The notes below the pieces were generated by a model, which worked only from the letters and a program-made list of their open reading frames with translations, made no database searches and had not been told where the DNA came from. From Polaribacter sp. (lineage in GTDB: Bacteria; Bacteroidota; Bacteroidia; Flavobacteriales; Flavobacteriaceae), in the NCBI GenBank assembly GCA_030758355.1, contig JANREL010000071.1:1-32209 (forward strand): a stretch of DNA of 32,209 nt, read 5' to 3'. The position numbers and the translations under genes were made by a program. Shown here one piece after another: positions 23,335 to 31,778 of this stretch (position 1 is the stretch's first letter; each line of letters opens with the position of its first letter).

Positions 23335-25143
23335 TTAAAAGCAATATTTACCTTCTGATTTTAATTTTTCTGCAATTAAATCTCTTAAAGCAATCACATT
23401 TGGATAGTTTTGATATTTTGTAAATCGTTTCAATCCCATCAAAAGCATGCGTTGTTCATCACCCTCTGCGAATGAAATGATTGCCTCTTTTCCGTTTTTA
23501 GCGATGATTTCAACAGCATTGTATAGGTATAATTTTGCCATTGCGATTTGGGCTTCTTGTTCTTTCTGGCCAAAACGTTTTGCATTTTTTTCAGTTCTTA
23601 AAAGTGTTGACTCTGCCATATAAATTTCATTCAAAATATCAGCAGCAGCTAATAATAATTGTTGATGTTGCTCTAAATCAGGACCGTATTTTTGAATTGC
23701 TGAACCTGCAACCATCAAAAAAACTTTTTTCAATTTGGCAATCATTTCTTTTTCTTCTGCGAATAATTCTGAATAATCTGGAGTTTCAAAAGATGGAATT
23801 CCCATCAATTCATCAGCGACAGCAGTTGCAGGACCCAATAAATCAACATGACCTTTCATGGCTTTTTTGATCAACATTCCTACAGAAAGCATTCTATTGA
23901 TTTCATTGGTACCTTCATATATTCTTGCAATTCGTGCGTCTCTCCAAGCAGCTTCCATAGGTGTTTCTTCAGAAAAACCCATTCCGCCAAAAATTTGAAT
24001 TCCCTCATCAGCACAATTTTGAACATCTTCAGAAACGGTTACTTTCAAGATTGAGCATTCAATAGCATATTCTTCAACACCTTTTAATTCAGCTTCTTGA
24101 TGCGAATTTCCACTTGCAATTCGCAGGTTAATTCTATCTTCAATGTCTTTAGCAGCTCTGTAACTAGCAGATTCTCCTGCATAAGAATTAGTTGCCATTT
24201 CAGCTAATTTTGCTTTAATTGCTCCAAAATCTGCAATTGGTGTTTTGAATTGTTTGCGCTCTAAGGCATATTTTAATGCATAATCTATAACTCTTCTTTG
24301 AGAATCTAAACAAGCGGCAGCCAATTTAATTCTTCCAACATTCAATGCATTTACTGCAATTTTAAATCCTCCACCTCTTTCCGAAAGCATATTTTCAGCA
24401 GGAACAATGGTGTCATTAAAAAATACTTGACGTGTAGAGCTCGCTCTGATTCCTAGCTTGTGTTCTTCTTCTCCTAACGTAATTCCATTTGGATTTGCTT
24501 TGTCATATTCAACAATAAATCCAGTAATATTTTTATCATTTTCAATACGGGCAAAAACAATCATCAAATTGCAAAAACCTGCGTTGGAGATCCACATTTT
24601 TTGTCCGTTTATTTTGTAAGATTTTCCATCGGTAGACAATTCAGCAATCGTTTTTCCAGAATTTGCATCTGAACCAGCTCCAGGCTCTGTTAAACAATAA
24701 GATCCCATCCATTCGCCAGAAGCCAATTTCGGAACGTATTTTTGTTTTTGTTCTTCAGTTCCATACAATGTGATGGGCATGGTTCCAATTCCAGTATGTG
24801 CTCCAAAAGCTGTGCTAAAAGAGCCTGTTCCACTTGAAATATAATCACAAGTTAGCATTGTAGAAACAAATCCCATTCCCATTCCTCCATATTCTTCTGG
24901 AACAGCAACTCCTAAAAAGCCTAATTCTCCTGCTTTTTTCATTACATCTTCTGTAAGTTTGTAATCTTTTGCTTCAAAACGCGCTTTGTGAGCGATGATT
25001 TCACGTTCGTTGAATTCTTTCACAGCTTCACGCATCATGATTTGTTCTTCCGAAAAATCTTCTGGTGTAAAAATATCCTCGCAGTTAGATTCTTTCACCA
25101 AGAATTGACCACCTCTTAAAACGTTTTTTTCGATTGTTTCCAT
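23335..25143 (-). CDS. fadE: Acyl-CoA dehydrogenase
   Basis: 602 aa, longer than short acyl-CoA dehydrogenases and close to Bacillus FadE. The core shows AVPEEYGGMGMGF, YCLTEPGAGSDANS, KMWISNAG, RKQFKTPIADF, IFGGMGFSEETPMEAAWRDA and IYEGTNEINRML, where Glu in YEGT is the catalytic base. The C-terminal extension of about 150 residues is typical of this subgroup. It carries out the first oxidation step of beta-oxidation using FAD. It is the last gene of the marR-fadN-fadA-fadE unit, 17 bp after fadA, and is followed by a terminator. Confidence 0.94.
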   Translation of the reverse strand: METIEKNVLRGGQFLVKESNCEDIFTPEDFSEEQIMMREAVKEFNEREIIAHKARFEAKDYKLTEDVMKKAGELGFLGVAVPEEYGGMGMGFVSTMLTCDYISSGTGSFSTAFGAHTGIGTMPITLYGTEEQKQKYVPKLASGEWMGSYCLTEPGAGSDANSGKTIAELSTDGKSYKINGQKMWISNAGFCNLMIVFARIENDKNITGFIVEYDKANPNGITLGEEEHKLGIRASSTRQVFFNDTIVPAENMLSERGGGFKIAVNALNVGRIKLAAACLDSQRRVIDYALKYALERKQFKTPIADFGAIKAKLAEMATNSYAGESASYRAAKDIEDRINLRIASGNSHQEAELKGVEEYAIECSILKVTVSEDVQNCADEGIQIFGGMGFSEETPMEAAWRDARIARIYEGTNEINRMLSVGMLIKKAMKGHVDLLGPATAVADELMGIPSFETPDYSELFAEEKEMIAKLKKVFLMVAGSAIQKYGPDLEQHQQLLLAAADILNEIYMAESTLLRTEKNAKRFGQKEQEAQIAMAKLYLYNAVEIIAKNGKEAIISFAEGDEQRMLLMGLKRFTKYQNYPNVIALRDLIAEKLKSEGKYCF

Positions 25144-25160
25144 GTTATAATGTCTTTAAT

Positions 25161-26351
25161 TTAATTTAAAAATTCAAAAATTCCGGCAGCACCTTGTCCT
25201 GTTCCAACACACATGGTTACCATTCCGTACTTGTTTTGCATATTTCTTTGGCGCATTTCATCAAACAATTGAACAGATAATTTTGCGCCTGTACAACCTA
25301 AAGGATGTCCTAAAGCGATTGCACCTCCATTTACGTTGATGATAGCTGGGTCTAAACCTAATTCTCGAATTACTGCCAAAGATTGAGAAGCAAAAGCTTC
25401 ATTCAATTCAATCAAATTGATATCTTTTTGTTGCAATCCTGCTTGTTTTAGGGCTTTTGGAATGGCAGCAATAGGACCAATTCCCATAATTCTAGGAGGA
25501 ACACCAGCAGCAGCATAATTTACCAACCGTGCAATTGGAGTCAGATTTAACTCTTTTACCATGTCTTCACTCATGATTAATACAAACGCAGCACCATCAC
25601 TCATTTGTGATGAATTTCCAGCTGTTACACTTCCATTTGCAGCAAAAACGGGACGTAAACTTGATAATCCTTCTATGGATGTATCTTTTCTTGGACCCTC
25701 GTCTTTTGAAACGGTGTATTTTTTAGTTGCTTTTTTTCCATTTTCATTGATATATGTTTGAGAAACTTCAATCGGAACAATTTGTTTTTCAAATCGATTT
25801 TCACTTTGAGCTTTTAGTGCTTTTAAATGAGATTGCAATGCAAATTCATCTTGATCGGCTCTTGAAATTTTGAATTCGTTGGCAACTGCTTCGGCTGTAT
25901 TTCCCATTCCCCAGTAATATTCTTCATGTCCCGCGGCAACAGTGTCGTAGTTTAATTCAGGTTTAAAACCTGTCATTGGTACGGAACTCATACTTTCTGC
26001 ACCACCTGCAATGATACAATCTGCCATTCCTGATTGAATTTTAGCAGCTGCCATTGCAATAGTTTCTAATCCTGAAGAACAAAACCGATTGACAGTAACT
26101 CCAGGAACATCTTCAATTTTTAATCCCATTAATGAAATTAAACGTGCCATATTTAAACCTTGAGCGCCTTCTGGCATGGCATTTCCAACAATAACGTCGT
26201 CAATTCTTTTTTTATCAAAATCAGGCAGTTCATTCATCATGTATTGAATGGTTTCTGCAGCTAATTCATCAGCTCTTTTAAAACGGAACAATCCTTTTGG
26301 AGCTTTTCCAACAGCTGTTCTGTATGCTTTTACGATATATGCTTGTTTCAT
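25161..26351 (-). CDS. fadA: Acetyl-CoA C-acyltransferase (thiolase)
   Basis: 396 aa. The nucleophile Cys is in VNRFCSSGLETIAMAA, followed by GGAESMSSVPM; the base His is in GGAIALGHPLGCTGAK and the second Cys in MVTMCVGTGQGAAGIFE. It cleaves 3-ketoacyl-CoA to acetyl-CoA plus a shortened acyl-CoA, the last step of beta-oxidation. It lies between fadN and fadE. The 77-bp gap to fadN holds an inverted repeat. Confidence 0.95.
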   Translation of the reverse strand: MKQAYIVKAYRTAVGKAPKGLFRFKRADELAAETIQYMMNELPDFDKKRIDDVIVGNAMPEGAQGLNMARLISLMGLKIEDVPGVTVNRFCSSGLETIAMAAAKIQSGMADCIIAGGAESMSSVPMTGFKPELNYDTVAAGHEEYYWGMGNTAEAVANEFKISRADQDEFALQSHLKALKAQSENRFEKQIVPIEVSQTYINENGKKATKKYTVSKDEGPRKDTSIEGLSSLRPVFAANGSVTAGNSSQMSDGAAFVLIMSEDMVKELNLTPIARLVNYAAAGVPPRIMGIGPIAAIPKALKQAGLQQKDINLIELNEAFASQSLAVIRELGLDPAIINVNGGAIALGHPLGCTGAKLSVQLFDEMRQRNMQNKYGMVTMCVGTGQGAAGIFEFLN

Positions 26352-26381
26352 AAATATTTAGTTTTTTGTGTTTAGTTTTTG

Positions 26382-26427
26382 GTTGTAAGTGGGATTAACT
26401 TATCACTCACAATTAAAAACTTGCAAC
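26382..26427. repeat. Intercistronic inverted repeat between fadN and fadA
   Basis: GTTGTAAGT (26382-26390) faces ACTTGCAAC (26419-26427), 8 of 9 positions pairing. It sits next to the fadN stop and could form a hairpin that tunes mRNA stability; there is no U-tract. Confidence 0.4.
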
Positions 26428-26428
26428 T

Positions 26429-28834
26429 TTAATTACGCAATGGTTTTCCAGTTTTTAGCATGTGTTGAATTCTTTCTAATGTTTTGCGTTCTGTACACAA
26501 ACTCAAAAAGGCTTCACGTTCAATATCTAGTAAATATTGTTCAGAAACTCTGGTTGGTTCAGATAAATCTCCTCCAGCCATTACATAAGCTAATTTATTT
26601 GCTATTTTTTGGTCATGAGCTGAAATGTATTTACTCGCTTCCATAGAATCAGTTCCTACTAAAAACATTCCTAGGGCTTGTTTTCCTAAAACCAAAATGT
26701 CATTTCGCTTTACAGGTTGTGTATACCCAGCTTCTGCCATTAATACAGCATGCTTTTTGGCTTCTGCAATTTGTCGGTCTTTATTGACAACTACAATATC
26801 TTTTCCTTTTTGTAACAGTCCCAAATCAAAAGCTTCATAAGCAGATGTTGCCACTTTTGCCATTCCAATGGTTAAAAAATGTTCTTGTAATACATTCAAT
26901 TGAACATCACCTTTGTGAAACAAATCTTGCGCTCTTAAAGCCATTTCTTTTGAGCCTCCACCTCCAGGAATTACACCAACTCCAAATTCAACCAAGCCCA
27001 TATACGTTTCTGCAGCAGCAACTACTTTATCAGCATGCAACGAAATTTCGCAACCGCCACCCAGAGCCATTCCATGAGGAGCAGCAATTGTTGGGATGGA
27101 TGAATAACGCATGCGCATCATGGTATCTTGAAAATATTTGATAGCCATGTTCAATTCGTCATATTCTTGTTCTGCAGCCATCATAAAAATCATTCCGATA
27201 TTCGCACCCACAGAAAAGTTTGCTGCTTGATTTCCAACAATCAAACCTTGAAAATCTTTTTCAGCTAAATCAATCGCTTTATTAAGGGCAGCTAATACAT
27301 CACCACCAATGGTATTCATTTTTGATCGGAATTCTAAGTTTAAAATTCCATCGCCTAAATCTTCAATAACAGCACCAGAGTTTTTCCAAACTTCGTTTGA
27401 TTTTCTGATGTTATCTAAAATAATAAATGAATCTTGGCCAGGTTTTTTAACTTGTGATTTTGATGGAATATCATAATAATACGTAGCACCTTCTTTTACG
27501 GTGTAAAAGGAAGTTTCGCCTTTTGCCAACATTTCTGTAACCCAAATTGCTGGTTCTTTTCCTTCAGCTTTCATGATTTCAATTCCTTTTGAAACGCCAA
27601 TAGCATCCCAAATTTGAAATGGACCATGTTCCCAACCAAACCCAGCTTTTAAAGCATCGTCAATTCTGTACAATTCATCTGAAATTTCAGGAATTCTGTT
27701 TTGTACATATGCAAACATTGCGGCAAAACTTTTTCTGTAAAATTCACCAGCTTTGTCTTTACCTGCAACTAAGACTTTGAATCTGTCAGCGACATTATCA
27801 ATCGTTTTCGTAAGTTCTAGAGTGGCGAATTTTGCTGATTTTTTTGCGCGATATTCAAGGGTGTTTAAATCCAATGACAAAATATCTCTATTTCCTTGAG
27901 CATCTTTGGTCATTTTATAAAAACCTTGTTTGGTTTTGCTTCCTAACCATTTGTTTTCCATCATTTTGTTTACAAAATCAGGAATTACAAATTGGTCTTT
28001 CATTTCATCATTTGGACAATTGTCTTTTACGCCATTTGCAGTATGAACTAACGTATCCAAACCAACCACATCAATCGTTCTGAAAGTGGCAGATTTTGGA
28101 CGTCCAATTACTGGACCTGTTAATTTATCTACTTCTTCAATAGTTAAATCCATTTCTTTTACCACATGAAACAAACTCATGATGCCAAAAATTCCGATTC
28201 TATTACCTATAAATGCGGGAGTATCTTTTGCTAAAACCGATGTTTTCCCTAAAAATTTATCTCCATACATCATCAAGAAATCCGTTACTTCTTGTTTGCA
28301 TTTTGGACTTGGAACTACTTCAAATAATTTTAAATATCTTGGTGGATTGAAAAAGTGAGTTACTGCAAAATGTTGCTGAAAATCTTCACTACGACCTTCG
28401 CTCATAAATTTTATTGGAATTCCAGAAGTATTCGAAGTAATCAGCGTTCCTGGAGTTCTAAATTTTTCAATTTTTTCAAAAACACTTTTTTTTATGTCTA
28501 AACGCTCAACCACAACTTCTACAATCCAATCAACATTTTTGATTTTGTGTAAATCATCCTCTAAATTTCCGGTTGTAATTCTCTCTGCGAATTTTTGACT
28601 GTAGATAGGAGAAGGGCTTGATTTTAATGAAGCTGTTAAGGCGTCATTTACCAATCGATTTCTAACCAATTTATCATTTAGAGTGAGTCCTTTTGCTTTT
28701 TCAATATCATTCAAATCTCTTGGAATGATATCCAATAAAAGCACTTCTACGCCAATGTTGGCAAAGTGACAAGCGATTCCTGAGCCCATAATTCCAGAGC
28801 CAATGATTGCTACTTTTTTAATTTTTCGTGTCAT
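26429..28834 (-). CDS. fadN: 3-hydroxyacyl-CoA dehydrogenase / enoyl-CoA hydratase fusion
   Basis: The start is the ATG at 28834 (MTRKIKKVAIIGSG, 801 aa); the 21 residues added by the ORF track are Lys-rich leader translation and precede the cofactor motif. N-terminal half: NAD-binding GSGIMGSGIA, catalytic His in THFFNPPRYLKLFEVV, PAFIGNRIG. C-terminal third: crotonase domain with GNQAANFSVGAN, APHGMALGGGCEISLHAD and VEFGVGVIPGGGGSKE. The order (dehydrogenase first, hydratase last) is that of Bacillus FadN, the reverse of E. coli FadB. It catalyses hydration and oxidation in beta-oxidation, and fadA and fadE follow in the same order as in Bacillus. Confidence 0.94.
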   Translation of the reverse strand: MTRKIKKVAIIGSGIMGSGIACHFANIGVEVLLLDIIPRDLNDIEKAKGLTLNDKLVRNRLVNDALTASLKSSPSPIYSQKFAERITTGNLEDDLHKIKNVDWIVEVVVERLDIKKSVFEKIEKFRTPGTLITSNTSGIPIKFMSEGRSEDFQQHFAVTHFFNPPRYLKLFEVVPSPKCKQEVTDFLMMYGDKFLGKTSVLAKDTPAFIGNRIGIFGIMSLFHVVKEMDLTIEEVDKLTGPVIGRPKSATFRTIDVVGLDTLVHTANGVKDNCPNDEMKDQFVIPDFVNKMMENKWLGSKTKQGFYKMTKDAQGNRDILSLDLNTLEYRAKKSAKFATLELTKTIDNVADRFKVLVAGKDKAGEFYRKSFAAMFAYVQNRIPEISDELYRIDDALKAGFGWEHGPFQIWDAIGVSKGIEIMKAEGKEPAIWVTEMLAKGETSFYTVKEGATYYYDIPSKSQVKKPGQDSFIILDNIRKSNEVWKNSGAVIEDLGDGILNLEFRSKMNTIGGDVLAALNKAIDLAEKDFQGLIVGNQAANFSVGANIGMIFMMAAEQEYDELNMAIKYFQDTMMRMRYSSIPTIAAPHGMALGGGCEISLHADKVVAAAETYMGLVEFGVGVIPGGGGSKEMALRAQDLFHKGDVQLNVLQEHFLTIGMAKVATSAYEAFDLGLLQKGKDIVVVNKDRQIAEAKKHAVLMAEAGYTQPVKRNDILVLGKQALGMFLVGTDSMEASKYISAHDQKIANKLAYVMAGGDLSEPTRVSEQYLLDIEREAFLSLCTERKTLERIQHMLKTGKPLRN

Positions 28835-28853
28835 TAAAATATAGTTTTTAATT

Positions 28854-29309
28854 TTATTTTTCTTGATGTATTGCCTCAAAAATTTTTTTTTCTGCAATTA
28901 ATTTGTTAACGGTGGAGGTAACTTTAAAAAATCCATCAAGATCATTTTCACTTACTTGCGATTTTACAAAATCATTAAATTGATATACATGACCTTTCGA
29001 GATTTCTCTCATTTCTCTTCCATATTTAGTCAACTTAATCATCACACTTCTGCCATCTTCAGGATTTTTTTCTCTGTAAATTGCTCCTTTTTCTTCCATA
29101 GATTTTAAAATCCGTGAAAGGCTTGTGGGCTCCATACCCATCATGGGTCCTAATGCTGTTGAAGGGGTTCCGTTTTCTTTGTGAATACTCAATAAAACAA
29201 AAGCCATAGCCATCGTACTGCCTTGATTAGCAGCTTGCTCATTATACATTTTTGCAACTGCTTGCCATGTGGCTCTTAATTGATGATCGATTGTTCTAGT
29301 TTTGTCCAT
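28854..29309 (-). CDS. MarR family transcriptional regulator of the fad operon
   Basis: 151 aa from the ATG at 29309 (MDKTRTIDHQLRATWQAVAK). The ORF track starts at 29390, but that extension is only a translation of two DNA direct repeats (hence its LNLLCTHN/LNLLCMHN repetition). The winged helix-turn-helix runs through GTPSTALGPMMGMEPTSLSR, ILKSMEEKGAIYREKNPEDG, RSVMIKLT. MarR proteins are usually ligand-released repressors; its position at the head of fadN-A-E, 19 bp from fadN, suggests that it represses the operon and its own gene, with an acyl-CoA or fatty acid as a plausible ligand (inference). Confidence 0.9.
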   Translation of the reverse strand: MDKTRTIDHQLRATWQAVAKMYNEQAANQGSTMAMAFVLLSIHKENGTPSTALGPMMGMEPTSLSRILKSMEEKGAIYREKNPEDGRSVMIKLTKYGREMREISKGHVYQFNDFVKSQVSENDLDGFFKVTSTVNKLIAEKKIFEAIHQEK

Positions 29310-29316
29310 ACAAGCC

Positions 29317-29324
29317 CAAAGATA
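29317..29324 (-). promoter_or_regulatory. -7 box of the marR-fad operon
   Basis: Minus-strand TATCTTTG is a perfect TAnnTTTG box only 7 bp ahead of the marR ATG, so transcription would begin at or within a few bases of the start codon (a near-leaderless message). The direct-repeat operator lies just upstream. Confidence 0.5.
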
Positions 29325-29333
29325 TAAAAATTT

Positions 29334-29384
29334 GTTATGCATGCATAGTAAATTCAAAAAAAAGTTATGCGTGCATAGTAAATT
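29334..29384. promoter_or_regulatory. Direct-repeat operator upstream of marR
   Basis: Two 21-bp near-identical copies (29334-29354 and 29364-29384) differ at a single base. They repeat with a 30-bp period, about three helical turns. Each contains the palindrome TATGCATGCATA (TATGCGTGCATA in copy 2). They sit just upstream of the marR -7 box and between the divergent promoters, so they are the likely MarR binding sites. Confidence 0.75.
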
Positions 29385-29444
29385 TAACATTTTATTTTAC
29401 TGTAACGAATGCTAACTTTCGATGTCTAATCTTATTAAAATATG

Positions 29445-29452
29445 TAATTTTG
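29445..29452 (+). promoter_or_regulatory. -7 box of the ABC exporter genes
   Basis: TAATTTTG, a perfect TAnnTTTG match, 32 bp ahead of the ATG at 29485. It lies downstream of the track's start (29422), which argues for the later start. Confidence 0.5.
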
Positions 29453-29484
29453 TACAAATAGTACTTTTAAACAAAGGATTTTCC

Positions 29485-30414
29485 ATGAAAAATTTACTCG
29501 AAATAAATAATGTCATTAAAACCTATGGTAATTATACAGCATTAAACAACGTTTCATTACAAATACCAAAAGGGAGTGTCTTTGGATTGTTAGGTCCAAA
29601 TGGCGCTGGAAAAACTTCGTTGATCAGAATTATCAATCAAATTACGATGCCAGATTCAGGAACTATTTTTTTAGATGGAGAGCCATTGTCACCAAAACAC
29701 ATTGCTGATATTGGGTATTTACCCGAAGAAAGAGGGTTGTATAAATCTATGAAAGTGGGGGAACAAGCCTTGTATTTAGCCCAATTGAAAGGTTTGTCAA
29801 AAGAAGAAGCCAAAAAAAGATTGAAATATTGGTTTGAAAAATTTGATATTGCTTCTTGGTGGGATAAAAAAATTGAAGAACTTTCTAAAGGAATGGCGCA
29901 AAAAGTACAATTTATTGTTACGGTAATGCATCAACCGAAATTATTGATTTTTGATGAACCTTTTTCTGGTTTTGATCCTATTAATGCGCAATTGATTGCG
30001 AAAGAAATTTTACAATTGCGTGATGAGGGGGCCACCATTATTTTTTCTACACACAGGATGGAATCTGTGGAAGAATTGTGTGATGACATTGCATTGATTC
30101 ATAAATCCAACAAAATTTTGGATGGAAAATTGACTGATATCAAACGAAAATTTCGTTCAAATGTGTATCAAATTGGGTTATCAACTGAAAATAATGATGC
30201 AGTTTCATCCATCTTACATCAAAATTTTGAAGTTTTGCCTGCTGATTTTAAATTGTTTGGAGATGAATTTATTTGCAATGTGAGACTTTCCAAAAATCAA
30301 TCTTCCAATGATTTGTTATCGGTTTTGTCAAACCAAGGAGAAGTGAAACATTTTGTGGAATTGATACCAAGTGCCAATGATATTTTTATTGAAGCAGTAA
30401 GTAAAAACAATTGA
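29485..30414 (+). CDS. ABC transporter ATP-binding protein (ABC-2 exporter type)
   Basis: 309 aa from the ATG at 29485 (MKNLLEINNVIKTYG). The track start adds 21 residues upstream that include the -7 box and do not fit the family. Walker A is GPNGAGKTSL, the signature is LSKGMAQKVQ, Walker B is LLIFDEPFSGFDP, and the H-loop is IIFSTHRME; the DrrA/NatA-like C-terminal extension of about 90 residues is present. It powers the membrane protein encoded 2 bp downstream. Substrate is unknown; NatAB-like sodium or a lipophilic compound are both possible. Confidence 0.92.
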   Translation: MKNLLEINNVIKTYGNYTALNNVSLQIPKGSVFGLLGPNGAGKTSLIRIINQITMPDSGTIFLDGEPLSPKHIADIGYLPEERGLYKSMKVGEQALYLAQLKGLSKEEAKKRLKYWFEKFDIASWWDKKIEELSKGMAQKVQFIVTVMHQPKLLIFDEPFSGFDPINAQLIAKEILQLRDEGATIIFSTHRMESVEELCDDIALIHKSNKILDGKLTDIKRKFRSNVYQIGLSTENNDAVSSILHQNFEVLPADFKLFGDEFICNVRLSKNQSSNDLLSVLSNQGEVKHFVELIPSANDIFIEAVSKNN

Positions 30415-30416
30415 TT

Positions 30417-31742
30417 ATGAGTAAGTTAAAACTAATTATTAAAAGAGAATTTATTGCGAAAGTACGCAATAAATCATTTATTGTCATGACTTTTTTAAGT
30501 CCCTTAATCACAGTTGGTATGGGAGCTTTGGTATATTTTTTCATGAAAAAAAATGATGAAAAAGTAAAAAAAATCGTGTATGTAGATGAATCACGATTGT
30601 TTTCTAAAGACGATTTCAGTGATTCAAAAACCATCCATTATGAAGATTTTACATCCGTAGGAATTGATGAAACAAAAAAGAAAGTAGAGGCAGGAGATTA
30701 TTATGGAGTTTTAATTGTTCCAAAAATTGATAGTCTTGAAATTTTAGCGACCTCTATTGAGTTTTATTCAAAAGAATCCCCAAGTTTATCTTTGATAAAT
30801 TCCTTAGAATCAAAAATAGAATCCAAACTTAGGAATACAAAATTAACCAATCTTGGAATCGATTTAGATAAAATAGCCTCATCAAAAATTAAAACTCAGA
30901 TTAAAATGTTTGATTTTTCAGGAGAAGAATCATCCAAATTAATCAACGGATTAAAAATTGGTGTGGGAGCAATTGCAGGCTATTTATTAATGATGTTTGT
31001 CATTATATATGGTAGCTCTGTGATGAGAAGTGTGATTGAAGAAAAAACAAGCAGAATTATTGAAATTATAGTATCATCCGTAAAACCATTTCAACTGATG
31101 CTTGGTAAAATTATTGGAAATGCCTCTGCAGGATTGTTGCAATTTTTAATTTGGGGTGTTTTACTTTTTATAATTGGTACAGTTGCGGCATCTTTTTTTG
31201 GACTTAGTTTTACTGAATTGCAAACAAGTGGAGTTTCGGCTGAACAACTAGAAACTGCAAAACAAGCTGTAGGAGCTGATAAAATGCAACTCGTTATTCA
31301 AGAAATTTTAAGATTGCCAATTTTAAAAATGTTTGTCCTTTTTATCTTTTATTTTTTAGGAGGATTCATGCTTTACAGTTCGCTTTTTGCAGCTGTTGGG
31401 GCTGCTGTTGATAATGAAACTGATACACAACAATTTATGTTGCCAATTATGTTGCCCTTAATTTTGGGTGTTTATGTTGGTTTTGCAACCGTAATAAACG
31501 ATCCTCATGGATCAATTCCGGTTATATTTTCGCACATTCCTTTTACGAGTCCAATTGTAATGTTAATGCGTGTTCCTTTTGGTGTATCTTGGGGTGAATT
31601 AGTAATTTCTATGTCTTTATTAGTGGCAACTTTTGTATTTATGGTTTGGTTAGCTGCCAAAATTTACAGAGTTGGAATATTAATGTATGGAAAAAAACCA
31701 ACCTACAAAGATTTGTATAAGTGGTTGAAATACAAAGGATAA
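30417..31742 (+). CDS. ABC-2 type transporter permease (NatB-like)
   Basis: 441 aa. The track start is a TTG at 30411; the ATG at 30417, 2 bp after the ATPase stop, is preferred. One N-terminal membrane helix (FIVMTFLSPLITVGMGALVYFF), a soluble extracytoplasmic domain to about residue 175, then about five hydrophobic segments (AGYLLMMFVIIYG, FLIWGVLLFIIG, LFIFYFLGGFMLYSS, LPLILGVYVGFA and the last near VATFVFMVWLA). The motif SVIEEKTSRIIEIIVSSVKPFQLMLGKI is typical of ABC-2 permeases. It forms the membrane part of the exporter. Substrate is unknown. Confidence 0.92.
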   Translation: MSKLKLIIKREFIAKVRNKSFIVMTFLSPLITVGMGALVYFFMKKNDEKVKKIVYVDESRLFSKDDFSDSKTIHYEDFTSVGIDETKKKVEAGDYYGVLIVPKIDSLEILATSIEFYSKESPSLSLINSLESKIESKLRNTKLTNLGIDLDKIASSKIKTQIKMFDFSGEESSKLINGLKIGVGAIAGYLLMMFVIIYGSSVMRSVIEEKTSRIIEIIVSSVKPFQLMLGKIIGNASAGLLQFLIWGVLLFIIGTVAASFFGLSFTELQTSGVSAEQLETAKQAVGADKMQLVIQEILRLPILKMFVLFIFYFLGGFMLYSSLFAAVGAAVDNETDTQQFMLPIMLPLILGVYVGFATVINDPHGSIPVIFSHIPFTSPIVMLMRVPFGVSWGELVISMSLLVATFVFMVWLAAKIYRVGILMYGKKPTYKDLYKWLKYKG

Positions 31743-31778
31743 AATAATTTTATAAATCAAAAAAATCAACATAAACTC

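Noticed and set aside
23535-24054. Plus-strand ORFs opposite fadE (111 and 68 aa)
   Set aside because: Antisense shadows with no domain; fadE motifs run through on the minus strand.
28835-28897. ORF-track N-terminal extension of FadN
   Set aside because: Lys-rich leader sequence that overlaps the end of marR; the NAD-binding fold begins a few residues after the ATG at 28834.
29310-29390. ORF-track N-terminal extension of MarR
   Set aside because: It encodes the two DNA direct repeats and the -7 box; the MarR fold begins at the ATG at 29309.
29422-29484. ORF-track N-terminal extension of the ABC ATPase (MSNLIKICNFVQ...)
   Set aside because: It contains the -7 box TAATTTTG and lies before the family start MKNLLEINN; the ATG at 29485 fits better.
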